The position numbers and the translations under genes were made by a program. A model generated the notes under the pieces. It saw only the letters and a program-made list of their open reading frames with translations. It did not search any database and was not told the origin of the DNA. A DNA stretch of 64,000 nt from Solibacteraceae bacterium. Its GTDB lineage: Bacteria; Acidobacteriota; Terriglobia; Bryobacterales; Bryobacteraceae. Each line of letters opens with the position of its first letter. The stretch's first letter is position 1. This document shows positions 8,659 through 19,636 of the stretch, in pieces. The stretch covers positions 1-64,000 of the forward strand of contig JALSRK010000008.1 in assembly GCA_026984795.1 (NCBI GenBank), written 5' to 3'.

Positions 8659-11600
8659 TCACGAAGGCCGCGGCGGCGGGGCAAACGCGGCTTCGATGAC
8701 GGCCGCCTGCTCTTCGAGGTGTTTGCGGTAGGAGCCGGTGGCCGGCGCGGCGCTGGCCGGACGCCCCACGTACCGGAGCTCCAGGCGGCGGCTCTCGAGC
8801 AGCCGCTGCATGTGCTCCCACACGAACCGCCAGGCGCCCATGTTGCGGGGCTCTTCCTGCACCCAAACGAGATCCGTCACCCCCTGGTAGCGTTCGAGGA
8901 TGGAGGCGAGGCGCTCTTCCGGGAAGGGGTAGAGCTGCTCGACGCGGACGATGGCCACGTTGTTGGCCTTTTTCCCCTCGCGGGCGGCGGCCAGCTCGTA
9001 GTAGACCTTGCCGGAGCACAGCAGCAGCCGGGCGATGCGGTCGGGCGGCGATCCGCCGGCATCGTCGAGGACTTCCTGGAACGCCCCGGAGGTGAGCCCC
9101 TCGGCCGGGGAGACGCACCGCGGGTGGCGGAGCAGGCTCTTCGGGGTGAAGATGACGAGCGGCTTGCGGACGCCGCGGCGGTCCGGCCCGCCGTACATCT
9201 GGCGGCGCAGCAGATGGAAGTACTGTGCCGGGGTGGTGCAGTTGGCCACCTGGATGTTGTTCTCGGCGGTGAGGACGAGGAAGCGCTCGATGCGGGCGCT
9301 GGAGTGCTCGGGGCCCTGGCCCTCATAGCCATGCGGCAGCAGCATCACCAGCCCGCTCGGCTGGCCCCACTTCTGTTCGGCGCAGGTGATGAACTGGTCG
9401 ATCATGATCTGGGCGCCGTTAGCGAAGTCGCCGAACTGGGCCTCCCAGATGACCAGCGTGAGCGGATCGCCGACGCTGTAGCCAAACTCGAAACCAAGGA
9501 CGGCGTACTCGCTGAGCGAGCTGTCATAGACTTCGAAGCGGGCCTGGTCTGGGGCGAGGTGCTGTAGAGGGATGTACTCGCGGCCGTCCTCGTAGTCGAA
9601 CAGGGCCAGGTGGCGCTGGCTGAAAGTGCCGCGGGAGCTGTCCTGACCGCTCAGGCGCACCGGCGTGCCTTCGAGGACGAGGCTGCCGAAGGCGAGGGCT
9701 TCCGCGGTGGCCCAGTCCATCGGAGAGCCGTCGAGGACGGCGCGGCGGCGATCGAGGAAACTGCGGAGTTTCGGGTGGAGGCGGAAGTCCGGCGGCAATT
9801 GGGTGATGCCATTGACGACGCGCTCGATGGTGCTGCGGTCCACGGCGGTCCGGGGGCGGAAGGTGGAGATCTCGCCGGGGCCGAGCCGGCCGAGGTCCTG
9901 GATCTCGTAGTGCGCCTCCTTCTCCTGGGCCTTCCGGTAGCCCTCTTCGAGCCGCTGCTTGAAGGTGCGGCGGCGCTCGTCGACCCATTCCTGGCTGACG
10001 ACGCCTTCACGCACCAGCTTGCGGCTGTAGAGCGTGGCCACCGAGGGGTGGGTGCGGATCTTGCGGTAGAGGATGGGCTGGGTGTAGCTCGGGTCGTCGG
10101 CCTCGTTGTGGCCGTGGCGGCGGTAGCAGAACATGTCGATCACGACGTCCTTGCCGAACGTCTGGCGGTAGTCGAAGGCCAGCTCGACGACGCGGGCGAC
10201 GGCTTCCGGGTCGTCGCCGTTGACGTGGAAGATCGGGGCCTGGACCGTCTTGGCGACATCGGTGGAGTAAGGCGACGAGCGGGCCTCTTCCGGGCCGGTA
10301 GTAAAGCCGATCTGGTTGTTGATGATGACGTGGATGGTGCCGCCGGTCGAGTAGCCGCGGAGCTGGGAGAGGTTCAGCGTCTCGGCCACCACGCCCTGGC
10401 CGGCGAAGGCGGCGTCTCCGTGCACGAGGATCGGGATGACGCGTTTGCGTTCCGTGTCGCCCAGGCGGTCCTGTTTGGGGCGCACGATGCCTTCGACGAC
10501 GGGATCGACGGCCTCGAGGTGGCTGGGGTTCGGGGCCACGGCGACGGCGAGCTCGTTGCCGGCGGGCGAGCGGTGGTGGCCGGCCGCGCCCAGATGGTAC
10601 TTGACGTCGCCCGAGCCCTGCGTGCTCTGCGGGTCGATGTAGCCCTCGAACTCGGCGAAGATCTGGGTGACGGGCTTGCCGACGACGTTCGAGAGCACGT
10701 TCAGGCGGCCGCGGTGGGCCATGCCGATGACGGTTTCCACGACGCCGTTGTCGGCGGCGCGGTCGAGCAGCTCGTGCAGAATCACGATGGCCGCCTCGGC
10801 TCCTTCGAGAGAGAAGCGTTTGTGGCCGACGAAGCGGGCGCCCAGGAAGTGCTCGAACTCCTCGGCCTCGAGCAGGCGCTCCAGGATCCGGACGCGGCGC
10901 TTCGGGGCGATGGGCCAGTGGTTGGCCTGAGGCTCCATGCGCCGTTGCAGCCACTCCTTCTGCTCCGGATGCTGGATGTTCATGTACTCGCAGCCGATCT
11001 TGCCGCAGTACGTGCGCCGCACCGTTTCGAGGATTTCGCGGAGGGTGGCGACGCGGTGGGAGGAGTCTTCGGCCAGGGGCTGGCCGAGGGTACCGGTCAG
11101 GAACTCGCGATCCAGGTCCCACAGCGTGAGGCCGTAGTTGGCCGGATCGAGTTCGGGATGGTAATGGGGCTCGGAGCCGAGCGGATCGAGGTCGGCGATG
11201 AGATGCCCGCGCACGCGGTACGCGTTGATGAGCTGCAGGACAGCGGCTTCCTTGGCGATTTCGGCGGTCCGCCCGCCACCGAGGCCGGCAAGCGAGGTTG
11301 CCCGGTCCCGCTTCCACCGGATCGGCTGGTAAGGGATGTTCAGGGCGGCGAAGATCGCCTCGTAGAAGCCGTCCTTGCCCTCGAGGAGTTCCTGGACCCG
11401 GCGCAGGAACATACCGGATTCGGCGCCCTGGATGATGCGGTGGTCGTAGGTGCAGGTGGCGGTCATCACCTTGCCGAGGCCCATAGCCGCGAGCACTTCC
11501 GGGTCGGTGCCCCGGTATTCGGCGGGGTAGTCGATGACCCCGGTGGCAATGATCGCGCCCTGGCCGGTCATCAGACGCGGAACGGAAGCCGAGGTGCCGA

Positions 11601-12273
11601 CGGTGCCGGGGTTGGTGAGCGAGACGGTGGCGCCTTCGAAGTCCTCGACCTTCAGGCGGCCGGACCGCGCCCGTTCCACGAGGTCTTCGAAAGCGGCGAC
11701 AAAGCGCTTGAAGTCGAGCGAACCGGCGTCCTTGATGCTGGGTACCAGGAGCATCCGCGCGCCGTCGCGCCCTTCGACATCGACGGCGATGCCGAGATTG
11801 ATGCGGGGCCGCGCCAGCCGGGCCGGTCCGCCGGGGGTCTCCACGTAGGCGCTGTTCAGATTGGGGAAATCGCGGAGAGCCCGAGTGACGGCGAAGGCGA
11901 TCAAGTGGGTGAAGGAGATCTTGCCCTCACCGGCCAGCGTCCGTTGCTGGTTGATGAGGCGGCGGTTCTCCTCCATCACTTTCACCGGGATGGTGCGCTG
12001 GGACGTCGCCGTCGGGACGGACAAGCTGGCATCCATGTTGCGCGCCAGGCGGGCGGCGGCTCCACGCAAAGGCTTGGTTTCTTCGCCGGGACGGGCGGGC
12101 GGTGCGGCGGTGGCGGAGGTTTCCGGCGCCGGCTGCCGGGCGCCGCCGTTGTGCTCGAACACCGGGCGCCAGCTTTCGTCCACGGAGGCCTTGTCGTGGA
12201 GAAACTGCAAGTAGAGTTCGTCTTCGATCCACTGGTTGATGCCCGGATGCGGGACGGATTTTTTGTGCGTCAT
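8659..12273 (-). CDS. kgd: Multifunctional 2-oxoglutarate decarboxylase/dehydrogenase E1 fused to E2 succinyltransferase domain
   Basis: A 1204-aa TCA-cycle enzyme of the actinobacterial Kgd/OdhA type. A short N-terminal segment (about 10-40, NQWIEDELYLQF) matches the usual E1o tail. An E2 acyltransferase core follows (about 85-335) with the Kgd-style motif DHRIIQGAESG. The ThDP-dependent E1 follows (about 380-1204) with HRGRLNVL, GDAAFAGQGV and INNQIGFTT. No lipoyl domain is present, so a separate lipoylated E2 would be needed for full dehydrogenase activity. The ATG at 12271-12273 has AGGGG 11 bp upstream; an in-frame start at 12300 would add nine residues and is less likely. Confidence 0.92.
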   Translation of the reverse strand: MTHKKSVPHPGINQWIEDELYLQFLHDKASVDESWRPVFEHNGGARQPAPETSATAAPPARPGEETKPLRGAAARLARNMDASLSVPTATSQRTIPVKVMEENRRLINQQRTLAGEGKISFTHLIAFAVTRALRDFPNLNSAYVETPGGPARLARPRINLGIAVDVEGRDGARMLLVPSIKDAGSLDFKRFVAAFEDLVERARSGRLKVEDFEGATVSLTNPGTVGTSASVPRLMTGQGAIIATGVIDYPAEYRGTDPEVLAAMGLGKVMTATCTYDHRIIQGAESGMFLRRVQELLEGKDGFYEAIFAALNIPYQPIRWKRDRATSLAGLGGGRTAEIAKEAAVLQLINAYRVRGHLIADLDPLGSEPHYHPELDPANYGLTLWDLDREFLTGTLGQPLAEDSSHRVATLREILETVRRTYCGKIGCEYMNIQHPEQKEWLQRRMEPQANHWPIAPKRRVRILERLLEAEEFEHFLGARFVGHKRFSLEGAEAAIVILHELLDRAADNGVVETVIGMAHRGRLNVLSNVVGKPVTQIFAEFEGYIDPQSTQGSGDVKYHLGAAGHHRSPAGNELAVAVAPNPSHLEAVDPVVEGIVRPKQDRLGDTERKRVIPILVHGDAAFAGQGVVAETLNLSQLRGYSTGGTIHVIINNQIGFTTGPEEARSSPYSTDVAKTVQAPIFHVNGDDPEAVARVVELAFDYRQTFGKDVVIDMFCYRRHGHNEADDPSYTQPILYRKIRTHPSVATLYSRKLVREGVVSQEWVDERRRTFKQRLEEGYRKAQEKEAHYEIQDLGRLGPGEISTFRPRTAVDRSTIERVVNGITQLPPDFRLHPKLRSFLDRRRAVLDGSPMDWATAEALAFGSLVLEGTPVRLSGQDSSRGTFSQRHLALFDYEDGREYIPLQHLAPDQARFEVYDSSLSEYAVLGFEFGYSVGDPLTLVIWEAQFGDFANGAQIMIDQFITCAEQKWGQPSGLVMLLPHGYEGQGPEHSSARIERFLVLTAENNIQVANCTTPAQYFHLLRRQMYGGPDRRGVRKPLVIFTPKSLLRHPRCVSPAEGLTSGAFQEVLDDAGGSPPDRIARLLLCSGKVYYELAAAREGKKANNVAIVRVEQLYPFPEERLASILERYQGVTDLVWVQEEPRNMGAWRFVWEHMQRLLESRRLELRYVGRPASAAPATGSYRKHLEEQAAVIEAAFAPPPRPS

Positions 12274-12420
12274 CGGTGGGAATTCCCCTAGACATCCCAT
12301 CGGGCGGGCACGGGACCCCCTCTGAGGTCATCATAGCGTGACCGGGCGGGGATGTTTCCCGACCCAAGGAGCGGGTAAGGGCCGCGCTGCGCCATTGCAG
12401 GTCGGGCCGTGGACGCGGGC

Positions 12421-12645
12421 TTACTTATGGCGGTAGGTGATGCGTCCTTTGGTCAGGTCGTAAGGCGACATCTCCACGGTGACGCGGTCGCCCGGCAGGA
12501 CGCGGATACGGTGGCGGCGGAGCTTGCCGGCGAGATGGGCCAGGATCACATGATCCTTGTCGTGATCCAACTGCACACTGAACAAACCGCTGGGAAACTT
12601 TTCTATGACCGTCCCCTGGACCTCGATATTGTCCTCTTTGCTCAT
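12421..12645 (-). CDS. infA: Translation initiation factor IF-1
   Basis: A 74-aa S1/OB-fold protein that binds the ribosomal A site during initiation. The sequence is near canonical: [13 protein letters not shown] at the start, and [24 protein letters not shown] at the end (quoted here as [16 protein letters not shown] then TKGRITYR). An AGGAGG ribosome site lies just before the ATG. In many bacteria infA sits in a ribosomal-protein cluster; here it stands alone between the oxoglutarate enzyme and a TPR gene, which is common outside Proteobacteria and Firmicutes. Confidence 0.96.
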   Translation of the reverse strand: MSKEDNIEVQGTVIEKFPSGLFSVQLDHDKDHVILAHLAGKLRRHRIRVLPGDRVTVEMSPYDLTKGRITYRHK

Positions 12646-12844
12646 TGTCCTCCTATGAGATGGCGCTCAGGCAGGGAACCGGTGGAGATCCGGCGCCCCA
12701 AGATCATTATACTCGCGGCGGCAAGCGGCAACGGCCAGGCAAGAGTGGAGCGACCTACCGTGCCCGCAAGCCCACGAATCAGCAGGTGCGGGCGAAGAAT
12801 ACCGGTTGCGCGCCGCTAGCCGGCACGCTGGATGGCCCGGCTCG

Positions 12845-14188
12845 TCACGGTGTGCCGGAGGACGCCTCGGCGGCAGCGGCCTGTTTCGGCACATCGGCAG
12901 GCTTCTGCTGGGCCAGGAACTGCTCCAAGCGGTTCAACTGTTTCCGCACCAGCGGAGCGTTGCGGGCGTTCGGCGTCAACTCGAGGTAACGCCGCAAATG
13001 GGTGGCGGCTTCTTCGTACTGATTCTGAAAAGCCAGTGCGAGGCCGAGGATTTGCTCCAACTGCGGCCGCTGCTTCCAATAGTTCATCTTGATGGCTTCC
13101 CGGGCGCTCTTTTCCGCGGCGCTGTTGTTCTTGAGGTTCAGATGAGCCATGGAGTTCAGGAAGTAGGCTTCCGGGAAGTCGTAGGGGTTTCTCTTCAAGA
13201 CGAGCCCGGTGAGCTCGGCGACTTGCTGCCACTGGTTGTTCATGGCATCCAGGAGGGCCAGCTTCACGTAAGGGCTCATGTATTTCTTGTCCGCCTCGAT
13301 GGCTTTCTGGTAGGCCTCGCGGGCCTTGTCGATATTCTTTTGCGCCTGGTAGACCTGTCCGAGGGCGTACCAGGCCTCGGCGTACTTCGGATACTCAGCG
13401 ACAGCCTTCTGGAACTCCTTCTGAGCCCTGTCCCACTTTTTCTTGCCAGCTTCTTTCATACCTCTCTTGAAGGCCTTCTTGGCCTTCTTCGGGGCCTGGA
13501 GGCTGGACATCGAAATGGTGTAGCCGGAGACGTTGCCGAGCTTGTGGAGGACGATGGTCCCCACGTTCGGGTTGTCGAACATCCTTCTGCCGGTCAGCTC
13601 GATCGACGTGGAGCGGTAACCCGCCAGCCGGGCGCGCAACTCACATCCCGCCAGATCCCGCTCAGAGATCCCTTCTGTCCCGGGCCCGAAAGGGCCGCCG
13701 CCCCACTGCGAGGGGGAGAGGCCGGGCGGGGTTCCGTAGCTGCCGAAGCTGGCATCGGCAATCAAGTGGGCGTTGCGGCCCACCTCGAAGCTGAAGCGGC
13801 CTTTCGAGTCGGTGTAGCCTTCCGGGATCGGCCGTCCGGCGCAGACGCGTTCGATCAGGACGTTAGGCGGTACCGGAGTCCCGTCTTCGAAGACAACCTT
13901 GCCCTGAAGGAAGATGGGGCGCCGCATTTCGGGGAAACGCTGCATCTGAGGCTGCTGGGTCTGCCCCGGAAAGGGCGTCTGGGGTTGACTGGTGTTCGGC
14001 GCTCGCGGCTGGGTAGGAACGTTTGTGCCACCCCGGCCCGTGCTGCCTCCAGTCCCCCCTGTGCCGCCGCCTCCGCTTCCGGTTCCTCCACCCCCGCCGC
14101 CTTGGGTTTGGGCCAGGGCCATCCCAACTGCGAGGATCACCGTTGCGGCCACCGAAACCACCCACCGCGCGATCTGCCGGTAGTCCAT
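12845..14188 (-). CDS. Exported TPR protein with Gly-rich linker and carboxypeptidase-regulatory-like domain
   Basis: A 447-aa exported protein of unknown role. A signal peptide (about 1-26, ending GMALAQ) is followed by a Gly/Thr/Pro/Gln-rich linker (about 28-85). A beta-sandwich similar to carboxypeptidase regulatory domains comes next (about 90-215: FLQGKVVFEDGTPVPP, then DSKGRFSFEVG). At least four TPR repeats fill about 230-425. The start is set by an AGGAGG ribosome site 6 bp before the ATG at 14186-14188; the frame is open to 14218 but has no ribosome site there. Such TPR plus regulatory-domain proteins are frequent in Acidobacteria. It is divergent from the lipoprotein gene. Confidence 0.78.
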   Translation of the reverse strand: MDYRQIARWVVSVAATVILAVGMALAQTQGGGGGGTGSGGGGTGGTGGSTGRGGTNVPTQPRAPNTSQPQTPFPGQTQQPQMQRFPEMRRPIFLQGKVVFEDGTPVPPNVLIERVCAGRPIPEGYTDSKGRFSFEVGRNAHLIADASFGSYGTPPGLSPSQWGGGPFGPGTEGISERDLAGCELRARLAGYRSTSIELTGRRMFDNPNVGTIVLHKLGNVSGYTISMSSLQAPKKAKKAFKRGMKEAGKKKWDRAQKEFQKAVAEYPKYAEAWYALGQVYQAQKNIDKAREAYQKAIEADKKYMSPYVKLALLDAMNNQWQQVAELTGLVLKRNPYDFPEAYFLNSMAHLNLKNNSAAEKSAREAIKMNYWKQRPQLEQILGLALAFQNQYEEAATHLRRYLELTPNARNAPLVRKQLNRLEQFLAQQKPADVPKQAAAAEASSGTP

Positions 14189-14282
14189 CTCAAACCTCCT
14201 GGGGAGAGTTGCCCTCATTATGGCATAGAACGTCTGCGTCCCAGCAGCTCAATTGGTTACAATGAGGACGTCGAAGTCGCCG

Positions 14283-14909
14283 ATGATGAAGCACAAAGCA
14301 CTTATTTACATCTGGTTGGGGATTCTCATCAGTCTTGCGGCCTGCAGCCAACCTCAGCCCGCACCCAAGCAAACCGCCAGGCCGGAAGCGCCGCCCGAAC
14401 CGGTCGACGGGCAAACAGCCTTCTTCCGCATGTTTCCCGCTGCCCGGAACTGGGCCCCGGATGCTCAAGGACTACGGCTCGAGAACCTGCGGATCGCCGA
14501 AGTGAAGCCCAAGGACGGCAAGTATGGGGCCTGGAGAGCCACGTTCTATTCCCCCAGCAAGAACCATGTGGGCGTGTTCAACTATTCGGTGGTCGAGGTG
14601 GGCGGCAAGATCCTGAAGGGCGTATTCCAAGATCACGAGGAACCCTACACCTCCGGCCTGGAGAAGCCCTGGCCGGTGGCGGCGTTCAAAGTGGGTTCCG
14701 AGAAGGCCTACCAAGTGGCGCTGTCCCGGAAGGAGACGAAAGCCTACGTCAAGAAGAATCCCGACCGGCCGGTCAACTTCCTGCTGGAGCAGACCAACCG
14801 GCACCCGAACCTCGCTTGGCGCGTCTATTGGGGAGAACGGCTTTCCACGAGTGACTTCTCAGTCTTCGTGGATGCCTCGACCGGGGACTTCCTGGAAATC
14901 ATCCGCTGA
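14283..14909 (+). CDS. Predicted lipoprotein of unknown function
   Basis: A protein of about 208 aa with a short signal sequence and a lipobox (SLAAC), so it is probably membrane-anchored and faces the periplasm. The mature N-terminus is Pro/Gln-rich. The folded part contains a VFVDASTGDFLEI segment reminiscent of PepSY-type modules, but I cannot assign a family. I favour the tandem ATG at 14283/14286 because it places a compact signal peptide before the lipobox; TTG 14253 and ATG 14262 are alternatives. It converges on hspR, 18 bp away. Confidence 0.65.
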   Translation: MMKHKALIYIWLGILISLAACSQPQPAPKQTARPEAPPEPVDGQTAFFRMFPAARNWAPDAQGLRLENLRIAEVKPKDGKYGAWRATFYSPSKNHVGVFNYSVVEVGGKILKGVFQDHEEPYTSGLEKPWPVAAFKVGSEKAYQVALSRKETKAYVKKNPDRPVNFLLEQTNRHPNLAWRVYWGERLSTSDFSVFVDASTGDFLEIIR

Positions 14910-14927
14910 GGGCGCCGGCCGCGTTGC

Positions 14928-15368
<441 letters not shown>

Positions 15369-15371
15369 GGC

Positions 15372-16544
15372 TCATCCCTTTACTTGTTCCCACAGTTTCG
15401 CCCGGGGATCCTCCGGATGCAGCTTCGCCAGCTCTCTGAGGATCTCCCTGGTCCGCTCGTCCCGCGCGGGCGGCGTCTGCAACACGACCTCGACAATCTG
15501 GTCCCCCCGCCGGCCTTTGCGCGTGTTCATCACACCTTTGCCCCGCAAGCGGAGCTTCTGGCCGTTCTGGGTACCTTGGGGAATCTTGAGCAGCGCCTTC
15601 CCGTCGATGGTGGGAACTTCGACTTTGGTGCCCAGTGACGCTTCCCAAACGGTGACCGGGACCTTGATGTGGATGTCGTCGCCCACCCGCTCAAAGAACG
15701 GGTGCGGCTCCACGCGGACGGTGATGTAGAGGTCGCCGGGCGGGGCGCCGCCGGTGCCGGCGTTGCCCTTGCCGCCTACCCGGAGGCGGTCGCCTGAGTT
15801 GACGCCGGGCGGGATGCGGACTTCTACGGTCTCGGTTCTCAACACCCGGCCTTCCCCGTGGCAAGCCGGACAGGCGTTCTGCAAGCGGCCGGCGCCGCCG
15901 CAACGGGGACAGGTAAGGTTGAACCGCATGGCGCCGGCTGTCTGGGTCACGGTTCCGGAGCCGTGGCACTCGGGGCAGACGGCGCTCGTCCCGCCGGCGG
16001 TTCCCGAACCGCCGCACTGGCTACAGGTGACTTGCCGGTTGATGGAAAGCCGGACCTTCGTGCCGCGAATGGCCTCCCAGAAGCCGATGTTCAGGCCATA
16101 CTCGAGGTCCGTTCCCCGCTGGGGCTGGGGTTTGGGTTCCCGGCGGGCCCGGCGGCCGAAGAACTGGCTGAAGATGTCGCTGAAGCTCGTGCCGCTGAAG
16201 GGGCCCTCGCGCGCGGCGCCGGCTCCCGTGCCGAAGTTGGAGAAGTCGAAACCGCCGAAATCGAAACCGAAGCCGGAGCCTGGACCGGACCGGGAGCCGC
16301 CGCCCGTAGCCTGGGCGTTCTCGGAGTAGAAGCCATACTGGTCATAGATCTTCCGCTTCTTCGGATCGTTGAGGACCGAATAGGCTTCCTGAATCTCCTT
16401 GAAGCGTTCCTCGGCGGCCTTGTCGCCCGGGTTGACGTCGGGGTGGTATTTCCTGGCCAGCCGCTTGTATGCCTTGCGGATCTCGTCCGCCGAGGCGCTC
16501 CGTTTGACTCCGAGAATCTCGTAGTAGTCCTTCGTCGCGGGCAT
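15372..16544 (-). CDS. dnaJ: Chaperone DnaJ (Hsp40)
   Basis: A 390-aa cochaperone that delivers substrates to DnaK and stimulates its ATPase. The J domain (about 4-70) contains HPD ([10 protein letters not shown]). A Gly/Phe-rich region follows (about 80-130). Four CxxCxGxG zinc-finger repeats ([32 protein letters not shown]) occupy about 160-220, and then the C-terminal substrate-binding domains. The ATG at 16542-16544 precedes [12 protein letters not shown]; an upstream in-frame codon at 16568 would add eight residues of no similarity. It is second in the dnaK operon; no grpE lies between dnaK and dnaJ. Confidence 0.93.
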   Translation of the reverse strand: MPATKDYYEILGVKRSASADEIRKAYKRLARKYHPDVNPGDKAAEERFKEIQEAYSVLNDPKKRKIYDQYGFYSENAQATGGGSRSGPGSGFGFDFGGFDFSNFGTGAGAAREGPFSGTSFSDIFSQFFGRRARREPKPQPQRGTDLEYGLNIGFWEAIRGTKVRLSINRQVTCSQCGGSGTAGGTSAVCPECHGSGTVTQTAGAMRFNLTCPRCGGAGRLQNACPACHGEGRVLRTETVEVRIPPGVNSGDRLRVGGKGNAGTGGAPPGDLYITVRVEPHPFFERVGDDIHIKVPVTVWEASLGTKVEVPTIDGKALLKIPQGTQNGQKLRLRGKGVMNTRKGRRGDQIVEVVLQTPPARDERTREILRELAKLHPEDPRAKLWEQVKG

Positions 16545-16636
16545 GGCAATTCCGACGGCCGGCCACACGGCGGCGGCATCCCGCGGGAACGCGCCGCCGC
16601 GCCGCCCGGCCGGTCACAGGCCGATTGGGAACGAGT

Positions 16637-18634
<1,998 letters not shown>

Positions 18635-18832
18635 CGGCGCAGCTGACCGCTACGGCGCGTGGCTGCTACCGCGCTCTCTTGCCGGGCCGGCGCCTGGCCG
18701 GTCCCGATTCTCCTTCCGGCGCCGCTGTCGGCGCCGGCCCAGCGCCTCGCGGTTCGCGGCTGACCACGGGCGACCTCAGAGCCGGGGAACCCGCCGGGAG
18801 ACAAGCCCGCCGACGCCCCTTAGCACACTTAC

Positions 18833-18861
18833 ATTATCAAATCTTAGTCGTCTTTTGTCAA
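18833..18861 (-). promoter_or_regulatory. Sigma-70-type promoter of dnaK operon
   Basis: On the minus strand TTGACA (18861-18856) and GATAAT (18838-18833) are separated by exactly 17 bp, a near-consensus pair in an AT-rich island. CTTGACA and the nearby ACTAAG give a weak HAIR-like look (CTTGA-N-ACT) overlapping the promoter, suitable for HspR repression. Transcription would start near 18826. Confidence 0.72.
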
Positions 18862-19586
18862 GTATATTTTTCCTGCTTTTCGCGCTGATTCTGCCCGCGA
18901 CCCGCGCCCGAGCGGGGGAGATCCTTGCGGCCGCAGCCGCTGGCCTGGCCCCGCTGAAAGACGACCTGGCCTCGCAGTTTCAGTCCGTTAGCGCTCATCG
19001 GGTACGGTTCGTCTTTGGTGCGAGCGGCTTGCTTGCCCGCCAAATCGCCAACGGCGCCCGCTACGACGTCTACTTATCGGCGAACGAGCCCTACGTCGCG
19101 CAACTGCTCGAGGCGGGCCACCTGCTCCGGGAGACGGTTCGGGTCTACGCCCTGGGCCGGCTGGGGCTATGGGCTCCCGGCGGCGGCGTCCGCTCGCTGG
19201 AGGATCTGACGTCGCCGGCGGTGCGCCGTGTAGCGATTGCCAATCCCGCCCACGCCCCGTATGGCCTGGCCGCCAGGCAGGCGCTCGAGCGTCAGGGGCT
19301 CTGGGAGCGGCTGAAAGCGAAGATCGTTCTGGGGGAGGACGGCCGCCAGGTTTTCCGATACGCCGAGAGCCGGGACGTGGATGCCGCCCTGACCGCGTGG
19401 ACTTTCGTTGCTCACCGCGGCGCTCGGCTCGTTCCCATGCGGCGGCATGATGCGATCCGGCTCACCGGCGCGGTACTGAGCCGGTCCCCGCACCGGCAGG
19501 CGGCCGAGGAGTTCTTGGAGTTCCTCACCGGCGACGAAGGCCGGCAGGTGCTGAAGCGGTACGGTTTGTTTCCGCCGGAGGACTGA
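18855..19586 (+). CDS. modA: ModA-like periplasmic substrate-binding protein
   Basis: A 243-aa extracellular solute-binding protein of the molybdate/tungstate ModA family. After a signal peptide (about 1-22, ending ARA) it shows the ModA hallmarks: FGASGLLARQI near 60, ANEPYVAQLLEAG, and IANPAHAPYGLAARQAL for the ligand pocket. The C-terminus (EFLEFLTGDEGRQVLKRYGL) is typical. No modB or modC follows, so it is an orphan here. No in-frame ATG or GTG would give a signal peptide; the best start is TTG 18855, which overlaps the -35 box of the divergent dnaK promoter and has no ribosome site. The start is uncertain; the protein itself is secure. Confidence 0.75.
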   Translation: MSSIFFLLFALILPATRARAGEILAAAAAGLAPLKDDLASQFQSVSAHRVRFVFGASGLLARQIANGARYDVYLSANEPYVAQLLEAGHLLRETVRVYALGRLGLWAPGGGVRSLEDLTSPAVRRVAIANPAHAPYGLAARQALERQGLWERLKAKIVLGEDGRQVFRYAESRDVDAALTAWTFVAHRGARLVPMRRHDAIRLTGAVLSRSPHRQAAEEFLEFLTGDEGRQVLKRYGLFPPED

Positions 19587-19620
19587 GGAGGCAGACCTTC
19601 CAGCCGAGTGGAGGCGCTGG

Positions 19621-19626
19621 TAGAAT
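19621..19626 (+). promoter_or_regulatory. Extended -10 element upstream of the sulfatase
   Basis: TGG immediately before TAGAAT gives an extended -10 element, 10 bp before the ATG at 19637. Transcription would start about 4 nt before the ATG, so the mRNA would be nearly leaderless. No good -35 is seen. Confidence 0.4.
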
Positions 19627-19636
19627 CGACCGTATC

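Noticed and set aside
9610-12291. An 893-codon open frame antisense to the oxoglutarate decarboxylase gene
   Set aside because: It has no family motifs and mirrors the high third-position GC of the real gene on the other strand, which removes stop codons.
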